64,000 nt of DNA from NCBI RefSeq assembly GCF_025380365.1, contig NZ_JAOCQF010000002.1, forward strand, positions 204,846-268,845, read 5' to 3'. The position numbers and the translations under genes are program-made. Of this stretch, positions 7,302 through 15,972 are shown piece by piece. The notes beneath the pieces were generated by a model that was not told the origin of the DNA, ran no database searches, and worked only from the letters and a program-made list of their open reading frames with translations. Within the stretch, counting starts at the first letter, position 1. Each line of letters starts with the position of its first letter. The stretch is from Albidovulum sediminis (GTDB lineage: Bacteria; Pseudomonadota; Alphaproteobacteria; Rhodobacterales; Rhodobacteraceae).

Positions 7302-7865
7302 ATGCCCAAGATCAACGGCAATGAAATCCGCCCCGGCAACGTGCTGGAGCATGAGGGCGGCCTTTGGGCTGCGGTGAAGGTCAACCACGTCAAGCCCGGC
7401 AAGGGCGGCGCGTTCGCGCAGGTGGAACTGAAGAACCTGCGCGACGGACGCAAGCTGAACGAGCGGTTCCGGTCGGAAGACAAGGTGGAACAGGTCCGGC
7501 TTGAGCAGAAGGACCAGCAGTTCCTCTATGAAAACGACGGCATGCTCGTCTTCATGGACAACGAGACCTTCGAGCAGATCGAGCTTCCGGCCGACCTGCT
7601 GGGCGACCGCCGCCCGTTCCTTCAGGACGGCATGGTGGCGACGATCGAATACTACGGGGAGGAGGCCCTGTCGGTCTCGATCCCGCAGAAGGTCACCTGC
7701 AAGGTGGTCGAGACCGAGCCGGTGGTGAAGGGTCAGACGGCCGCCAACAGCTACAAGCCCGCGATCCTCGACAACGGCGTGCGCATCATGGTGCCGCCGT
7801 TCATCGGCCAGGATGAAGACATCATCGTCCACACCGAGACGATGGAATATTCCGAACGCGCCTGA
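7302..7865 (+). CDS. efp: elongation factor P
   Basis: EF-P (187 residues, the normal length) binds the ribosome between the P and E sites and rescues stalls at consecutive prolines. The N-terminal KOW-like domain contains the loop VKPGKGGAF, whose Lys34 is at the position that is beta-lysylated in E. coli. Two OB domains follow, ending [20 protein letters not shown]. No modification gene (epmA/epmB) is seen in the window, so the modification state is open. The gene is a single unit with its own promoter and a strong terminator. Confidence 0.97.
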   Translation: MPKINGNEIRPGNVLEHEGGLWAAVKVNHVKPGKGGAFAQVELKNLRDGRKLNERFRSEDKVEQVRLEQKDQQFLYENDGMLVFMDNETFEQIELPADLLGDRRPFLQDGMVATIEYYGEEALSVSIPQKVTCKVVETEPVVKGQTAANSYKPAILDNGVRIMVPPFIGQDEDIIVHTETMEYSERA

Positions 7866-7898
7866 GATTTCCGGTCGCGCCGCGCGACCGCAACAGAC

Positions 7899-7924
7899 GG
7901 GCCGCCCCTTTCGGGCGGCCCTTT
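7899..7924 (+). terminator. rho-independent terminator after efp
   Basis: GGGCCGCCC (7899-7907), loop CTTTC, GGGCGGCCC (7913-7921), then TTT. It lies between efp and the convergent ygfZ gene. Confidence 0.85.
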
Positions 7925-7928
7925 GCGT

Positions 7929-8714
7929 TCACGGAAGCTGAATCCTGGCCCCTCCCGCGATCAGCGGTCCTTCGGCCCGGTCGAAGCGGAGATACGCGAT
8001 CGCACGCTCGCCCGCGCGGGTGAAAAGCCGCCCCGCCGGTTTGCCATCTGCCGTGATCTCCGTGCCGGGCGCCGCGTCGCCCGTGACCTGCACCGTGAGA
8101 AGGCCTTTTCTCAGGTCGGTCTTGTGCTTCATGCGGGCGGTCACCTCTTGCCCGACATAACACCCCTTGCGGAAGTCGACGCCGTGCAGACGTTCGAACC
8201 CGCATTCGAGGATGTAGCTTTCGTCCGGCAGCAGCTCGATCCCCGTCTCGGGGATGCAATGCGCGACCCTGATGGCGTCCCAGTCGGTGACGGGGCCGGT
8301 GCCCTCAGCATGCCCGTACTGCCGCCAGCCGAGCGTGGGATGGCGCGGGTCGTCGAAGGCGCCCGCAGGCCGGGGGCCGAGACCGCGCGAGACGTGCAGC
8401 TCCGTCGTCTCGATCGCGACATCGGCGCGAAGCCGGTACATGGCCAGCCGCCGCGCGAGGCCCGGCGCAAGGTCGGAGGCGACGTCGAGCAGGATGCCGT
8501 CCCCGTCCGGGGCCAGAAAGAAATCGGCAAGGAACTTGCCCTGCGGGGTCAGAAGCGCTGCATAGACAAGGCCCCTGTCGGTACCGCGCACGTCGTTGGT
8601 CACAAGGTTCTGGAGGAAGGAGACCCGATCCTGCCCCGAAATCCGCAGGACCGTGCGCCCGTCGATCCGCTCATCGATCCGCTCGGCCATTCGCCCCGCC
8701 TTTCCTGCGATCAC
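7929..8714 (-). CDS. ygfZ: YgfZ/GcvT-type folate-binding protein
   Basis: A 261-residue member of the YgfZ (IBA57) family, which uses tetrahydrofolate and helps assemble or repair Fe-S clusters in enzymes such as MiaB. The diagnostic C-terminal signature KGCYVGQEVTAR (around residues 180-191) contains the conserved Cys. The N-terminal GQDRVSFLQNLVTNDV matches the GcvT-like folate domain. The start at 8714 overlaps the stop of the upstream ABC transporter by four bases (ATGA), suggesting translational coupling. An internal ATG at 8690 is the alternative start. Confidence 0.9.
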   Translation of the reverse strand: MIAGKAGRMAERIDERIDGRTVLRISGQDRVSFLQNLVTNDVRGTDRGLVYAALLTPQGKFLADFFLAPDGDGILLDVASDLAPGLARRLAMYRLRADVAIETTELHVSRGLGPRPAGAFDDPRHPTLGWRQYGHAEGTGPVTDWDAIRVAHCIPETGIELLPDESYILECGFERLHGVDFRKGCYVGQEVTARMKHKTDLRKGLLTVQVTGDAAPGTEITADGKPAGRLFTRAGERAIAYLRFDRAEGPLIAGGARIQLP

Positions 8715-10444
8715 TCGGTAAACTGAAGCCGGCAGAGCCCGGCATAAAGCCCGCCCTTTGCCAGAAGCGCGTCGTGCGTACCCTCTTCCACGACGCGGCC
8801 ATGATCAAGGACCACGATCTTGTCGGCATTGCGCACCGTCGCAAGTCGGTGGGCGATGACCAGGGTCGTGCGCCCCTCGCTCAGCCGGTCGAGCGCGTCC
8901 TGCACCAACCGCTCGCTCGTCGCGTCGAGCGCCGAGGTCGCTTCGTCCAGAAGCAGGATCGGAGCATCGCGCAGGATCGCGCGGGCGATCGCCACGCGCT
9001 GGCGCTGGCCACCCGAAAGGGCGGAGCCACGCGGCCCGGCAGGCGTCTCGAGCCCCAGCGGCAGGGTATCGACGAACTCCGTCACATGCGCGGCGGCGAG
9101 TGCGCGCGCAAGCGCCTCGGGGCTGATGTCGTCCCGCCCCAGAAGGATGTTCTCACGGATGGTCTCGTCGAACAGCGAGGATTCCTGCGACACCACCGAG
9201 AACTGGTCGCGCAGGTGATCGAGGTCAACGTCGCGAATGTCTTGCCCGCCCAGCTCGATGCGCCCGGACTGCGGGTCCACGAGCCGCGTCAGAAGGTTGA
9301 AGATGGTGGATTTTCCGGCGCCAGAGGGTCCGACAAGGGCGGTCGTCCGGCCCGGTTCGGCGGTGAAGCTGACGCCGCGCAGCACGGCGTGTTCGCCGTA
9401 GCTGAGGCTGACGCTCTCGAACCGCAGGCCGGTGTCGGCCAGCGCGAGGTGCGTCGGGGCCGCCGGATGCGACTGCACCACCGGCGCGCGGTCCAGAAGC
9501 CCGTAGATGCGCCGGAGGCTGACGGCCGCGGTCTGCCACTGCCCGGCCATGTCGCCCAGCCGCCGCAGCGGCTGGAAAGCCAGCGTCATGGCGCTGAAGA
9601 AAGCCATGAACTCTCCCACGGTACGCTCGCCCCGGGCGATCTCGCCGCCCCCGAAGATGATCACGGTGAAAAAGCCGATGCCGGTCACGATGTCGATCAT
9701 CGCGGGAACCGTCACCCGGCTTGCGGTCGACTTGGTTTCCGCGCTGACGATCGAGGCGACGATGCGGGTGAAGCGACCCAGCTGGTAGTTTTCGATCCGG
9801 TTCAGCTTGATCGCGGTGATGCCGTGGAATATCTCGTCAAGCCGGGTCGCCCGGCGCCCCGCCTGTTCGCGCAGTTGCGCAACCTTGCGCCGGATGTAGC
9901 GCTGAACCGCAAGCGCGGGCAGGATCAGCAGGGGCGTTCCCACAACGGCGAAGGCGGCCCAGACCGGATCGACCGAAACGGCGACGACCGTCAGCGCCAC
10001 AAGGGAAACGGAATCGCGCCCGACACCGGTGATCAGCAGGCTCCAGACGCCCTGAACCGCCGCGGTATCCCCCTGGACACGCTCGATCAGCTGGCCGGGC
10101 GGGTTGACCTGGAAGAACCCGCCGTCAAGCGTCAGGATGTGTCGCAGCAGGTCCACCTGCATCGCCGCGGAGGTCCGCTGCGCAATCGCTGTCAGCATCG
10201 TACGGCTGGCGACCAGCGTCACCGCGCGGACCAGGAACAGCGACAGGATGAAGCCGCCGATGACCCAGATCGCGCCCAGTTCCCCGCCGACGAAGACGCG
10301 GTCGAACAGGGGTTCGAGAGCATAGGACAGCAAGGCGAGCGTGGAACCCTCGATCACCATGAGAGCGAGCGCCACCGCCATGCCCAGCCGGTGCGCGCGC
10401 AGGTAGTCGCGCCAGAGCCTGGCGAGCAGGCGGCGGGAAGTCAT
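8711..10444 (-). CDS. MsbA-like ABC exporter, fused permease-ATPase
   Basis: A 577-residue half-transporter that would work as a homodimer in the inner membrane. The N-terminal six-helix domain (about residues 15-310) is followed by a nucleotide-binding domain with Walker [10 protein letters not shown], signature LSGGQRQRVAIARA, Walker B ILLLDEATS and the H-loop IAHR. Sequence type is that of lipid A/lipid flippases and multidrug exporters; the substrate cannot be read from the sequence. ATG at 10444 gives the usual length; an in-frame TTG a few codons upstream is possible. It is divergent from the aminotransferase gene and coupled to ygfZ. Confidence 0.9.
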   Translation of the reverse strand: MTSRRLLARLWRDYLRAHRLGMAVALALMVIEGSTLALLSYALEPLFDRVFVGGELGAIWVIGGFILSLFLVRAVTLVASRTMLTAIAQRTSAAMQVDLLRHILTLDGGFFQVNPPGQLIERVQGDTAAVQGVWSLLITGVGRDSVSLVALTVVAVSVDPVWAAFAVVGTPLLILPALAVQRYIRRKVAQLREQAGRRATRLDEIFHGITAIKLNRIENYQLGRFTRIVASIVSAETKSTASRVTVPAMIDIVTGIGFFTVIIFGGGEIARGERTVGEFMAFFSAMTLAFQPLRRLGDMAGQWQTAAVSLRRIYGLLDRAPVVQSHPAAPTHLALADTGLRFESVSLSYGEHAVLRGVSFTAEPGRTTALVGPSGAGKSTIFNLLTRLVDPQSGRIELGGQDIRDVDLDHLRDQFSVVSQESSLFDETIRENILLGRDDISPEALARALAAAHVTEFVDTLPLGLETPAGPRGSALSGGQRQRVAIARAILRDAPILLLDEATSALDATSERLVQDALDRLSEGRTTLVIAHRLATVRNADKIVVLDHGRVVEEGTHDALLAKGGLYAGLCRLQFTE

Positions 10445-10570
10445 CTGGGCCTGCGCGTCGATCGCGGCGTCCAAGGTCGTGTCCGGCGTTGCTACGGTTC
10501 GCGGCGATCTAGCCCGAAGCCGGGGCCGGTGGCAAGGCGAGGGGATCGCGATGCGCCCCGGTCCGCCCGA

Positions 10571-10599
10571 TTGACCTTGCAGCGGCGGCGTCCTACGCA
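10571..10599 (+). promoter_or_regulatory. candidate promoter for the aminotransferase gene
   Basis: TTGACC at 10571-10576, a 17-base spacer, then TACGCA at 10594-10599. The -35 is strong and the -10 weak. It lies 26 bases upstream of the start codon, in the 180-base divergent gap. Confidence 0.4.
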
Positions 10600-10624
10600 T
10601 GGCGCGACTGCGGAGACATTCATC

Positions 10625-11806
10625 ATGACCTTGGCCCAGGGCCGCCCCTATCTTGCCATTCCCGGCCCGTCCGTCATGCCGGACCGGGTGCTTGCCGCGA
10701 TGCATCGCGCGGCCCCCGACATCTATGCAGGCGCGCTGCACGAGATGACCGCCTCGCTCTACCCCGACCTCAGGGCGGTGGCGCGAACCGCGCATCACGT
10801 CGCCATCTACATCGGCAACGGCCATGCCGCCTGGGAGGCGGCGAACTCCAACCTGTTCTCGCGCGGCGACCGTGCGCTGGTGCTGGTGACGGGGCAGTTC
10901 GGGACAAGCTGGGCAAGCTCGGTCGAGCGGCTGGGCGTCAGGGTCGACCGTCTCGACTTCGGCCGCCACGCCCCGGCCGACCCGGCACGTCTGGCAGAGG
11001 CGCTGCGGGCCGACAGAGGCCATGAGATCAGGGCGGTGCTGGTCACCCATGTCGACACCGCGAGCACCGCCAGGAACGATGTCGCCGCGATCCGTGCGGC
11101 CATCGACGCCGCGGGGCACCCCGCACTTCTGGCGGTCGACTGCATCGCCTCGCTGGCCTGCGATCCCTTCGAGATGGACGCCTGGGGGGTCGATGTGATG
11201 GTGGGCGCCTCGCAGAAGGGGCTGATGACGCCGCCGGGTCTGGGGTTCGTCTGGTTCAACGAGCGGGCGCGGGATCGCTGCAAGGGGTCCGATCTGCGCA
11301 CGCCCTACTGGGACTGGACCCCCCGCGCCTTTGCCGAGGAATACTGGCAGCAGTTCTGCGGCACCGCGCCGACGCATCACCTGTACGGTCTGCGCGAGGC
11401 GTTGAACATGCTTCTGCACGAGGAAGGGCTGGAAGCCGTCTGGGCACGTCATGCCGTTCTGGCGCGGGCAGTCTGGGCGGCGGTCACGGCCTGGGGGCAG
11501 GGGGGTGACATCGCGCTGAACATCGCGGATCCCGTGGCGCGGGGGCACTCGGTCACCTCGGTGCGCGTCGGCGGGGCAGCGGAGCGCCTGCGCCAGTGGT
11601 GCGCGCGGGAGGCGGGGGTCACCCTGGGCATCGGTCTGGGGATGGAAAGCGCCGACGACTGGCTCCGCATCGCCCACATGGGGCATGTCAACGCGCACAT
11701 GACGCTAGGCGCGCTTTCGGTGATCGAGGCGGGGATGCGGGCGCTGGGCATAGCGCGCGGGCCGGGCGCGCTCGATGCGGCGGCGGCGGTCATCGCGGCA
11801 GGCTGA
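10625..11806 (+). CDS. class V aminotransferase, serine/alanine-glyoxylate type
   Basis: A 393-residue PLP enzyme of the class V fold. The cofactor Lys lies in GASQKGLMTPPG (about residue 198), and AVDCIASLAC holds the Asp that contacts the pyridine nitrogen. The N-terminal IPGPSVMPDRVLAAM and the overall pattern are those of serine-glyoxylate and alanine-glyoxylate aminotransferases, which move amino groups to glyoxylate. No other serine-cycle gene is nearby, so the physiological amino donor is uncertain. It forms a single unit divergent from the ABC exporter. Confidence 0.85.
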   Translation: MTLAQGRPYLAIPGPSVMPDRVLAAMHRAAPDIYAGALHEMTASLYPDLRAVARTAHHVAIYIGNGHAAWEAANSNLFSRGDRALVLVTGQFGTSWASSVERLGVRVDRLDFGRHAPADPARLAEALRADRGHEIRAVLVTHVDTASTARNDVAAIRAAIDAAGHPALLAVDCIASLACDPFEMDAWGVDVMVGASQKGLMTPPGLGFVWFNERARDRCKGSDLRTPYWDWTPRAFAEEYWQQFCGTAPTHHLYGLREALNMLLHEEGLEAVWARHAVLARAVWAAVTAWGQGGDIALNIADPVARGHSVTSVRVGGAAERLRQWCAREAGVTLGIGLGMESADDWLRIAHMGHVNAHMTLGALSVIEAGMRALGIARGPGALDAAAAVIAAG

Positions 11807-11831
11807 AGGCCGGGGCGCTGCCCCGGACCCC

Positions 11832-11855
11832 GGAGTATTTCGGCCAGAATGAAGG
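11832..11855 (+). repeat. dispersed intergenic repeat, copy 1
   Basis: A 24-base sequence (GGAGTATTTC, then G, then GCCAGAATGAAGG) lies between the convergent aminotransferase and DUF486 genes. An almost identical copy (one base different) occurs at 34910-34933. Both follow a GC-rich CCGG-type run. It resembles short intergenic repeats that I recall from Rhodobacteraceae genomes. Confidence 0.65.
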
Positions 11856-11860
11856 GGCGG

Positions 11861-12226
11861 TCAGCCCCAGTCGTGGAAGATGAACCAGGCCCCGGCGGCG
11901 ATCAGCGCGAAGCCCGCGCCGTGCTGCCAGGTGATCCGTTCGCCGAGGTAAGCCCAGGAAAAGACCGCAAAGACGGAGAGCGAGATCACCTCCTGGATGG
12001 TCTTGAGCTGGGCGGCGGTGAAGGTGCCGTGGCCCCAGCGATTGGCCGGCACCTGGAGCGTGTATTCGAAGAAGGCGATGCCCCAGCTGATGAGGATCAC
12101 GGTCAGGAGGGGCGCGGCCTTGAACTTCAGATGCCCGTACCAGGCGAAGGTCATGAAGACGTTCGAGGCGACCAGGAGGCCGATGGTCAGAAGCGGAACG
12201 GGGAGGATGGAGACGGGGCTTGGCAT
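11861..12226 (-). CDS. DUF486 / DMT-type small membrane protein
   Basis: A 121-residue inner membrane protein with four predicted transmembrane helices (approximate residues 6-24, 33-51, 70-88, 97-115). The patterns NVFMTFAWYGHLKF, SWGIAFFEYTLQVPANRWGH and FTAAQLKTIQEVISLSVF are characteristic of the DUF486 branch of the drug/metabolite transporter superfamily. Function is not established. ATG at 12226 is chosen because the conserved region begins just after it; a longer frame to 12361 adds a non-conserved leader. It is divergent from pccB, in the place where other Rhodobacterales often carry pccR. Confidence 0.85.
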   Translation of the reverse strand: MPSPVSILPVPLLTIGLLVASNVFMTFAWYGHLKFKAAPLLTVILISWGIAFFEYTLQVPANRWGHGTFTAAQLKTIQEVISLSVFAVFSWAYLGERITWQHGAGFALIAAGAWFIFHDWG

Positions 12227-12339
12227 GGCGGACTCGCTGAGGGACGGCCGCTTTTGGCTAGCGTGCCGCCAAAGCGCGGACAAGGGTTGCCGTAAGCTTC
12301 GCGAGTGGCATCGGTAGCCCGAAATATTCAATAATTCAG

Positions 12340-12372
12340 TTTGCAGATATGTGTCTGCCAAGTGTTTGCAAA
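12340..12372 (+). promoter_or_regulatory. PccR/ScfR-like motif cluster upstream of pccB
   Basis: A perfect TTTGCAAA lies at 12365-12372, with degenerate copies TCTGCCAA at 12354-12361 and TTTGCAGA at 12340-12347. The published R. sphaeroides PccR site is two TTTGCAAA boxes separated by four bases, upstream of pccB. Here the spacing is three bases and the left box has two mismatches, so this is a resemblance rather than an exact match. Confidence 0.45.
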
Positions 12373-12455
12373 TTTACTTGATTGTCCTTTGTGGTTGCGA
12401 AGTTCCCCTCTATGGTGCGCGCCACCGCTGGCCACTGCAACCGCTTGGGGGGATC

Positions 12456-13988
12456 ATGAAGGACATTCTGACAGAACTCGAGGCACGCCGTGCCACGGCG
12501 CGCATGGGTGGCGGGCAGCGCCGGATCGACGCCCAGCATGCGCGCGGCAAGCTGACTGCGCGCGAACGCATCGAACTCCTGCTGGATGAGGGGAGCTTCG
12601 AGGAGTTCGACATGTTTGTCGCCCACCGCTGCACCGATTTCGGCATGGAGGCCGACCGCCCCTCTGGTGACGGAGTGGTGACCGGATGGGGGACGATCAA
12701 CGGCCGCATGGTCTACGTCTTCTCGCAGGACTTCACCGTCTTCGGTGGATCTCTGTCCGAGACGCACGCCCAGAAGATCTGCAAGATCATGGACATGGCG
12801 GTGCAGAACGGGGCGCCGGTAATCGGCCTGAACGATTCTGGCGGCGCGCGCATCCAGGAGGGTGTGGCGAGCCTCGCCGGTTATGCCGATGTCTTCCAGC
12901 GCAACATCATGGCCTCGGGCGTGGTGCCGCAGATCTCCGTCATCATGGGGCCCTGCGCCGGGGGGGCGGTCTATTCGCCGGCGATGACCGACTTCATCTT
13001 CATGGTGAAGGACACGTCCTACATGTTCGTCACCGGACCCGATGTCGTGAAAACGGTCACGAACGAGATCGTGACGGCGGAGGAACTGGGCGGCGCCTCG
13101 ACCCATACCCGCAAATCCTCGGTGGCTGACGGGGCCTTCGAGAACGATGTCGAGGCGCTGGTCGAAGTGCGCCGGCTGTTCGATTTCCTGCCGCTCAACA
13201 ACCGGGAGAAGGCGCCGGTGCGGCCCTTCTTCGACGATCCCGCGCGGGTCGAGAAGAGCCTCGACACGTTGATCCCCGACAACCCGAACCAGCCCTACGA
13301 CATGAAGGAACTGATCCTGAAGGTCGCGGACGAGGGGGATTTCTACGAGATCCAGAAGGACTATGCCGCAAACATCATCACCGGCTTCATCCGCATCGAG
13401 GGGCAGACCGTCGGCGTGGTCGCGAACCAGCCGATGGTGCTGGCCGGGTGCCTCGACATCGACTCGTCCCGCAAGGCGGCGCGCTTCGTCCGCTTCTGCG
13501 ATGCGTTCGAGATCCCGATCCTGACCTTCGTCGACGTGCCGGGTTTCCTGCCGGGGACGGGGCAGGAATATGGTGGCGTCATCAAGCACGGCGCGAAACT
13601 GCTCTTCGCCTATGGCGAGGCGACGGTGCCGAAGGTCACCGTCATCACCCGCAAGGCCTACGGCGGCGCCTATGACGTGATGGCCTCCAAGCACCTGCGC
13701 GGCGATTTCAACTATGCCTGGCCCACCGCCGAGATTGCGGTGATGGGTGCGAAAGGCGCGGTCGAGATCCTCTATCGCTCCGAACTGGCCGACCGGGACA
13801 GGATTGCGGAGCGGACGAAGAACTACGAGGACCGCTTTGCCAATCCCTTTGTCGCCGCCGAGAAGGGCTTCATCGACGAGGTGATCATGCCGCATTCGAC
13901 CCGCCGTCGGGTGGCGCGCGCATTTGCCTCGCTTCGCACCAAGAAGCTGTCGAACCCCTGGAAGAAGCACGACAACATTCCGCTGTGA
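12456..13988 (+). CDS. pccB: propionyl-CoA carboxylase beta subunit
   Basis: The 510-residue carboxyltransferase subunit. It takes CO2 from carboxybiotin on the alpha subunit and attaches it to propionyl-CoA, giving methylmalonyl-CoA, in an alpha6-beta6 complex. The N-terminal crotonase-like half includes the oxyanion region [19 protein letters not shown] (about 130-148) and [13 protein letters not shown]. The C-terminal half includes [13 protein letters not shown] and [10 protein letters not shown]. The ATG at 12456 has TTGGGGGGATC before it and gives the family length; an upstream in-frame extension lacks homology. It is separated from pccA by 3.6 kb of small genes. Confidence 0.96.
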   Translation: MKDILTELEARRATARMGGGQRRIDAQHARGKLTARERIELLLDEGSFEEFDMFVAHRCTDFGMEADRPSGDGVVTGWGTINGRMVYVFSQDFTVFGGSLSETHAQKICKIMDMAVQNGAPVIGLNDSGGARIQEGVASLAGYADVFQRNIMASGVVPQISVIMGPCAGGAVYSPAMTDFIFMVKDTSYMFVTGPDVVKTVTNEIVTAEELGGASTHTRKSSVADGAFENDVEALVEVRRLFDFLPLNNREKAPVRPFFDDPARVEKSLDTLIPDNPNQPYDMKELILKVADEGDFYEIQKDYAANIITGFIRIEGQTVGVVANQPMVLAGCLDIDSSRKAARFVRFCDAFEIPILTFVDVPGFLPGTGQEYGGVIKHGAKLLFAYGEATVPKVTVITRKAYGGAYDVMASKHLRGDFNYAWPTAEIAVMGAKGAVEILYRSELADRDRIAERTKNYEDRFANPFVAAEKGFIDEVIMPHSTRRRVARAFASLRTKKLSNPWKKHDNIPL

Positions 13989-14011
13989 TCCGGAAACGGG
14001 GGGAGGGTGCG

Positions 14012-14461
14012 ATGACGGGGGAGACGTGCCGGCGGGTCGGCCGAGGATGGCGGCAGGCGCGGATGGTCCTGATGTGGGCGGCAATGGCCGCGACGGTGAT
14101 GACGCGGTCCGGCAGCGATGCGCGCGCCGAAGAAACGCTCACCCTGCCCTCGGGCATGGTCGTGTCCTATCTCGACACCATCCACAGCGCCCCCGGTCCC
14201 GAGGGGCTGACCATCCGGTTCCGCTTTGTCGCCGCCGATCTGGCCTTGCGGCCCGCGGACGAAGCGACGCTGGCCGACATGACCTGGCTTTGCGAGACCT
14301 ATGCCCTGCCGCGGCTTGCCTCCACCGGGCCTGTGCCGGAGCAGGTGATCATCACGCTTGCGGATCGTCCCGTGGAGTTCGGAACCGCCGACCCCGAGGC
14401 TACGCAATATTTCGAGGCATTCCGCCCCGAGGGCGAGACCTGCGAATGGGAGGTATTCTGA
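14012..14461 (+). CDS. DUF6497-type conserved hypothetical, exported
   Basis: A 149-residue protein with an Arg-rich N-terminus and a hydrophobic segment (about 17-31) ending ARAEE, consistent with a signal peptide. The mature region (PSGMVVSYLDTIHSAPGPEG, then FRFVAADLA, then WLCETYALPRL) matches a small family I associate with Rhodobacteraceae pcc loci (DUF6497). Two Cys are present. Function is unknown. The start at 14012 follows a GGGGGAGGG ribosome site 24 bases after pccB, so it is very likely co-transcribed with pccB. Confidence 0.7.
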   Translation: MTGETCRRVGRGWRQARMVLMWAAMAATVMTRSGSDARAEETLTLPSGMVVSYLDTIHSAPGPEGLTIRFRFVAADLALRPADEATLADMTWLCETYALPRLASTGPVPEQVIITLADRPVEFGTADPEATQYFEAFRPEGETCEWEVF

Positions 14462-14663
14462 TGCGCCCCGAAAACAAGCGGAAATCCGCCAGTTGCGGTG
14501 ATGCAGTGACGTCACATTCGCGTTTCTTGGGCGTGAAGCCATGGGCAGGCCCAGAGCTTTCGGCTAGTTTGGCGGTGGATCGCAGCAATGTGACCGAAGC
14601 AACCAAACCAGAACATGTGGCGGTGGACGCATTCACTCCAACCGCCGAGAGCAGGAGCAAGTT

Positions 14664-14795
14664 ATGTCGAAGAAAGCGCTTCTCGCCGTTGCCCTCGTCG
14701 CCTTCGTGGCGGCCTGCGCAGCCAAGGAAGAAACCGTCGTCGTCGAGGATCCGGTTTCGACCGAGCCGACCTTCACCGGCAAGTACGGCAACTAA
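14664..14795 (+). CDS. 43-residue lipoprotein
   Basis: A very short gene. The product begins MSKKALLAVALVAFVAACAAK, with a charged start, a hydrophobic core and a lipobox ending at Cys18. The 25-residue mature part is acidic (KEETVVVEDPVSTEPTFTGK) and ends YGN. Small lipoproteins with an EPT-x-x-GKY-type tail are common in Rhodobacteraceae as I recall. A GCAGGAG ribosome site precedes the ATG. A long inverted repeat follows its stop, suggesting a short separate transcript. Function is unknown. Confidence 0.75.
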   Translation: MSKKALLAVALVAFVAACAAKEETVVVEDPVSTEPTFTGKYGN

Positions 14796-14803
14796 GTCGA
14801 TCG

Positions 14804-14835
14804 GGCAGGCCGGGTTTGCAAGCTCCCGGCCTGCC
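14804..14835 (+). terminator. 11-bp inverted repeat after the small lipoprotein gene
   Basis: GGCAGGCCGGG (14804-14814) pairs perfectly with CCCGGCCTGCC (14825-14835) around a ten-base loop. There is no clear T run after it, so it may terminate by a rho-assisted route or stabilise the 3' end. Confidence 0.6.
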
Positions 14836-14939
14836 TGTCCCGCTGGCGCTTCGCCGGCGTCAAAGGTTGCCAGCCAAGGCTGGCATCTGTACCCTGTCCC
14901 CCTCGAAATCACAAAAACGTGCGTAGAGGGGAGTGACAC

Positions 14940-15233
14940 ATGCTACAGAAGCCGCTTGCAGTCGGTCTTTGCCTTGTCGCCATGCTTGCCGCATGCCAGA
15001 AGGCGCCCGAGCCGATTACACCGCAACCGATCTACGACAAGTACGGCGGAGTCATCGGCTGCGAGGGTGGCACCTTTGTGCCCGGCTCTGCCGAGATGCC
15101 GTGCCTGCCGCCCCCTGACGAATGCGACCCGCAGTCGACCGCCATGCCCTGCCCGCCGCCCGACGATGGGCGTGATCCGAACGACTCCTCGGTTCCCGGC
15201 GGTCAGCCCGGCACTTCCCCGACCGCGCCCTGA
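14940..15233 (+). CDS. Pro/Cys-rich lipoprotein
   Basis: A 97-residue protein with a lipoprotein signal (LAVGLCLVAMLAAC, lipobox Cys at about residue 19). The mature part is short and rich in Pro, Asp and Cys, with a repeated pattern MPC-x-PPPD followed by DP (around residues 53-80). That suggests an extended, possibly metal-binding or disulfide-linked tail. AGAGGGGAG precedes the ATG. I do not recognise a named family. Confidence 0.65.
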   Translation: MLQKPLAVGLCLVAMLAACQKAPEPITPQPIYDKYGGVIGCEGGTFVPGSAEMPCLPPPDECDPQSTAMPCPPPDDGRDPNDSSVPGGQPGTSPTAP

Positions 15234-15287
15234 CGGAAGCGGCGGGCTCGGGCTTCACGGTCGCGCCTTCGGTCAAGGGGGCGCGCC

Positions 15288-15641
15288 ATGCTGAAGCACC
15301 GCGGCTTTCCTGGTCGCCTGCCGGGCACTGACCATCAGTTCGTAATCCGTCGCGCCAATCCGAAGGGTGCCACGAAACTGGTCGCGCGCGAACGCTTCCG
15401 CGACCGCAGCCCTGCCGACCGCCGCGCCGATGCCGGTTTCCTGGCCGCGCTCTGGGACCACTTCGGCACCGAACCTTTCGAACGCGGAAACCTGGATGCC
15501 GGACGGCTGTCCTGGCTTTTCGGCCGCGAGGTTGTGGCGGCTGAGGAGAATTTCGACCCCGAAAGCTACGAGGCGCTGCTGCGCATCGATGAGGGCAAGG
15601 CGCGCGCGGCTTTCCCCGAGGTGTTCGAGGGGGAGGGTTAG
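15288..15641 (+). CDS. conserved hypothetical protein
   Basis: A 117-residue soluble, charged protein. Its C-terminal two thirds (FLAALWDHFGTEPFERGNLD, then RLSWLFGREVV, then FDPESYEALLRIDEGKARAAFPEVF) reads like a folded helical domain with good codon use. No signal peptide is present. An antisense open frame of similar length exists, but its composition is shadow-like. The AAGGGGGCGCGCC before the ATG is a modest ribosome site. I cannot assign a function. Confidence 0.55.
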   Translation: MLKHRGFPGRLPGTDHQFVIRRANPKGATKLVARERFRDRSPADRRADAGFLAALWDHFGTEPFERGNLDAGRLSWLFGREVVAAEENFDPESYEALLRIDEGKARAAFPEVFEGEG

Positions 15642-15972
15642 GCATGTTCCCGCTGACCCGTCACGGCTTCCGGCAACCTGCCGCCGACCGGTCACGCCCG
15701 TGCGAATTCGTGTTTGCCCAAGGGCGGGATTGCTGGGAAGCTGTCTGCGGGGCGTCCCCCTCCAGCACATCAAGCGCCCCGATTTGCAAGAACCGTTACC
15801 CTTCCCCTACCCTCAGACCTGGCCCCTTGCGGGTCAGGTCAACTTTCCTTGGCCGCAGGCTTCGGCGCCTTGTTGCCACGAGGCGGCATCGGGGCGCGGA
15901 TTCTGCGTGTCAGTGCCGTCTCGTTCCGGTAATATCGCCGCGCATAACAAACCCTTACGGAGGCGGAGCAAC
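15642..15972. other. 331-base gap with one hairpin
   Basis: No gene is convincing here. GACCTGGCCC (15816-15825) and GGGTCAGGTC (15831-15840) can form a ten-pair RNA hairpin with one G-U pair and a five-base loop, a possible terminator. A TAATAT box at 15930-15935 may belong to the promoter of the next lipoprotein gene. Confidence 0.45.

Noticed and set aside
8774-10624. Very long plus-strand open frame opposite the ABC exporter, continuous with the aminotransferase
   Set aside because: The upstream part is rich in Arg, Asp and Gln and antisense to a clear ABC transporter. The aminotransferase homology begins at 10625 with its own promoter and start.
14940-15233. Entericidin-type toxin/antitoxin pair formed by the small lipoproteins
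   Set aside because: The lipoproteins differ in size and mature sequence, and none has the paired entericidin signature; they are separated by a terminator-like hairpin.
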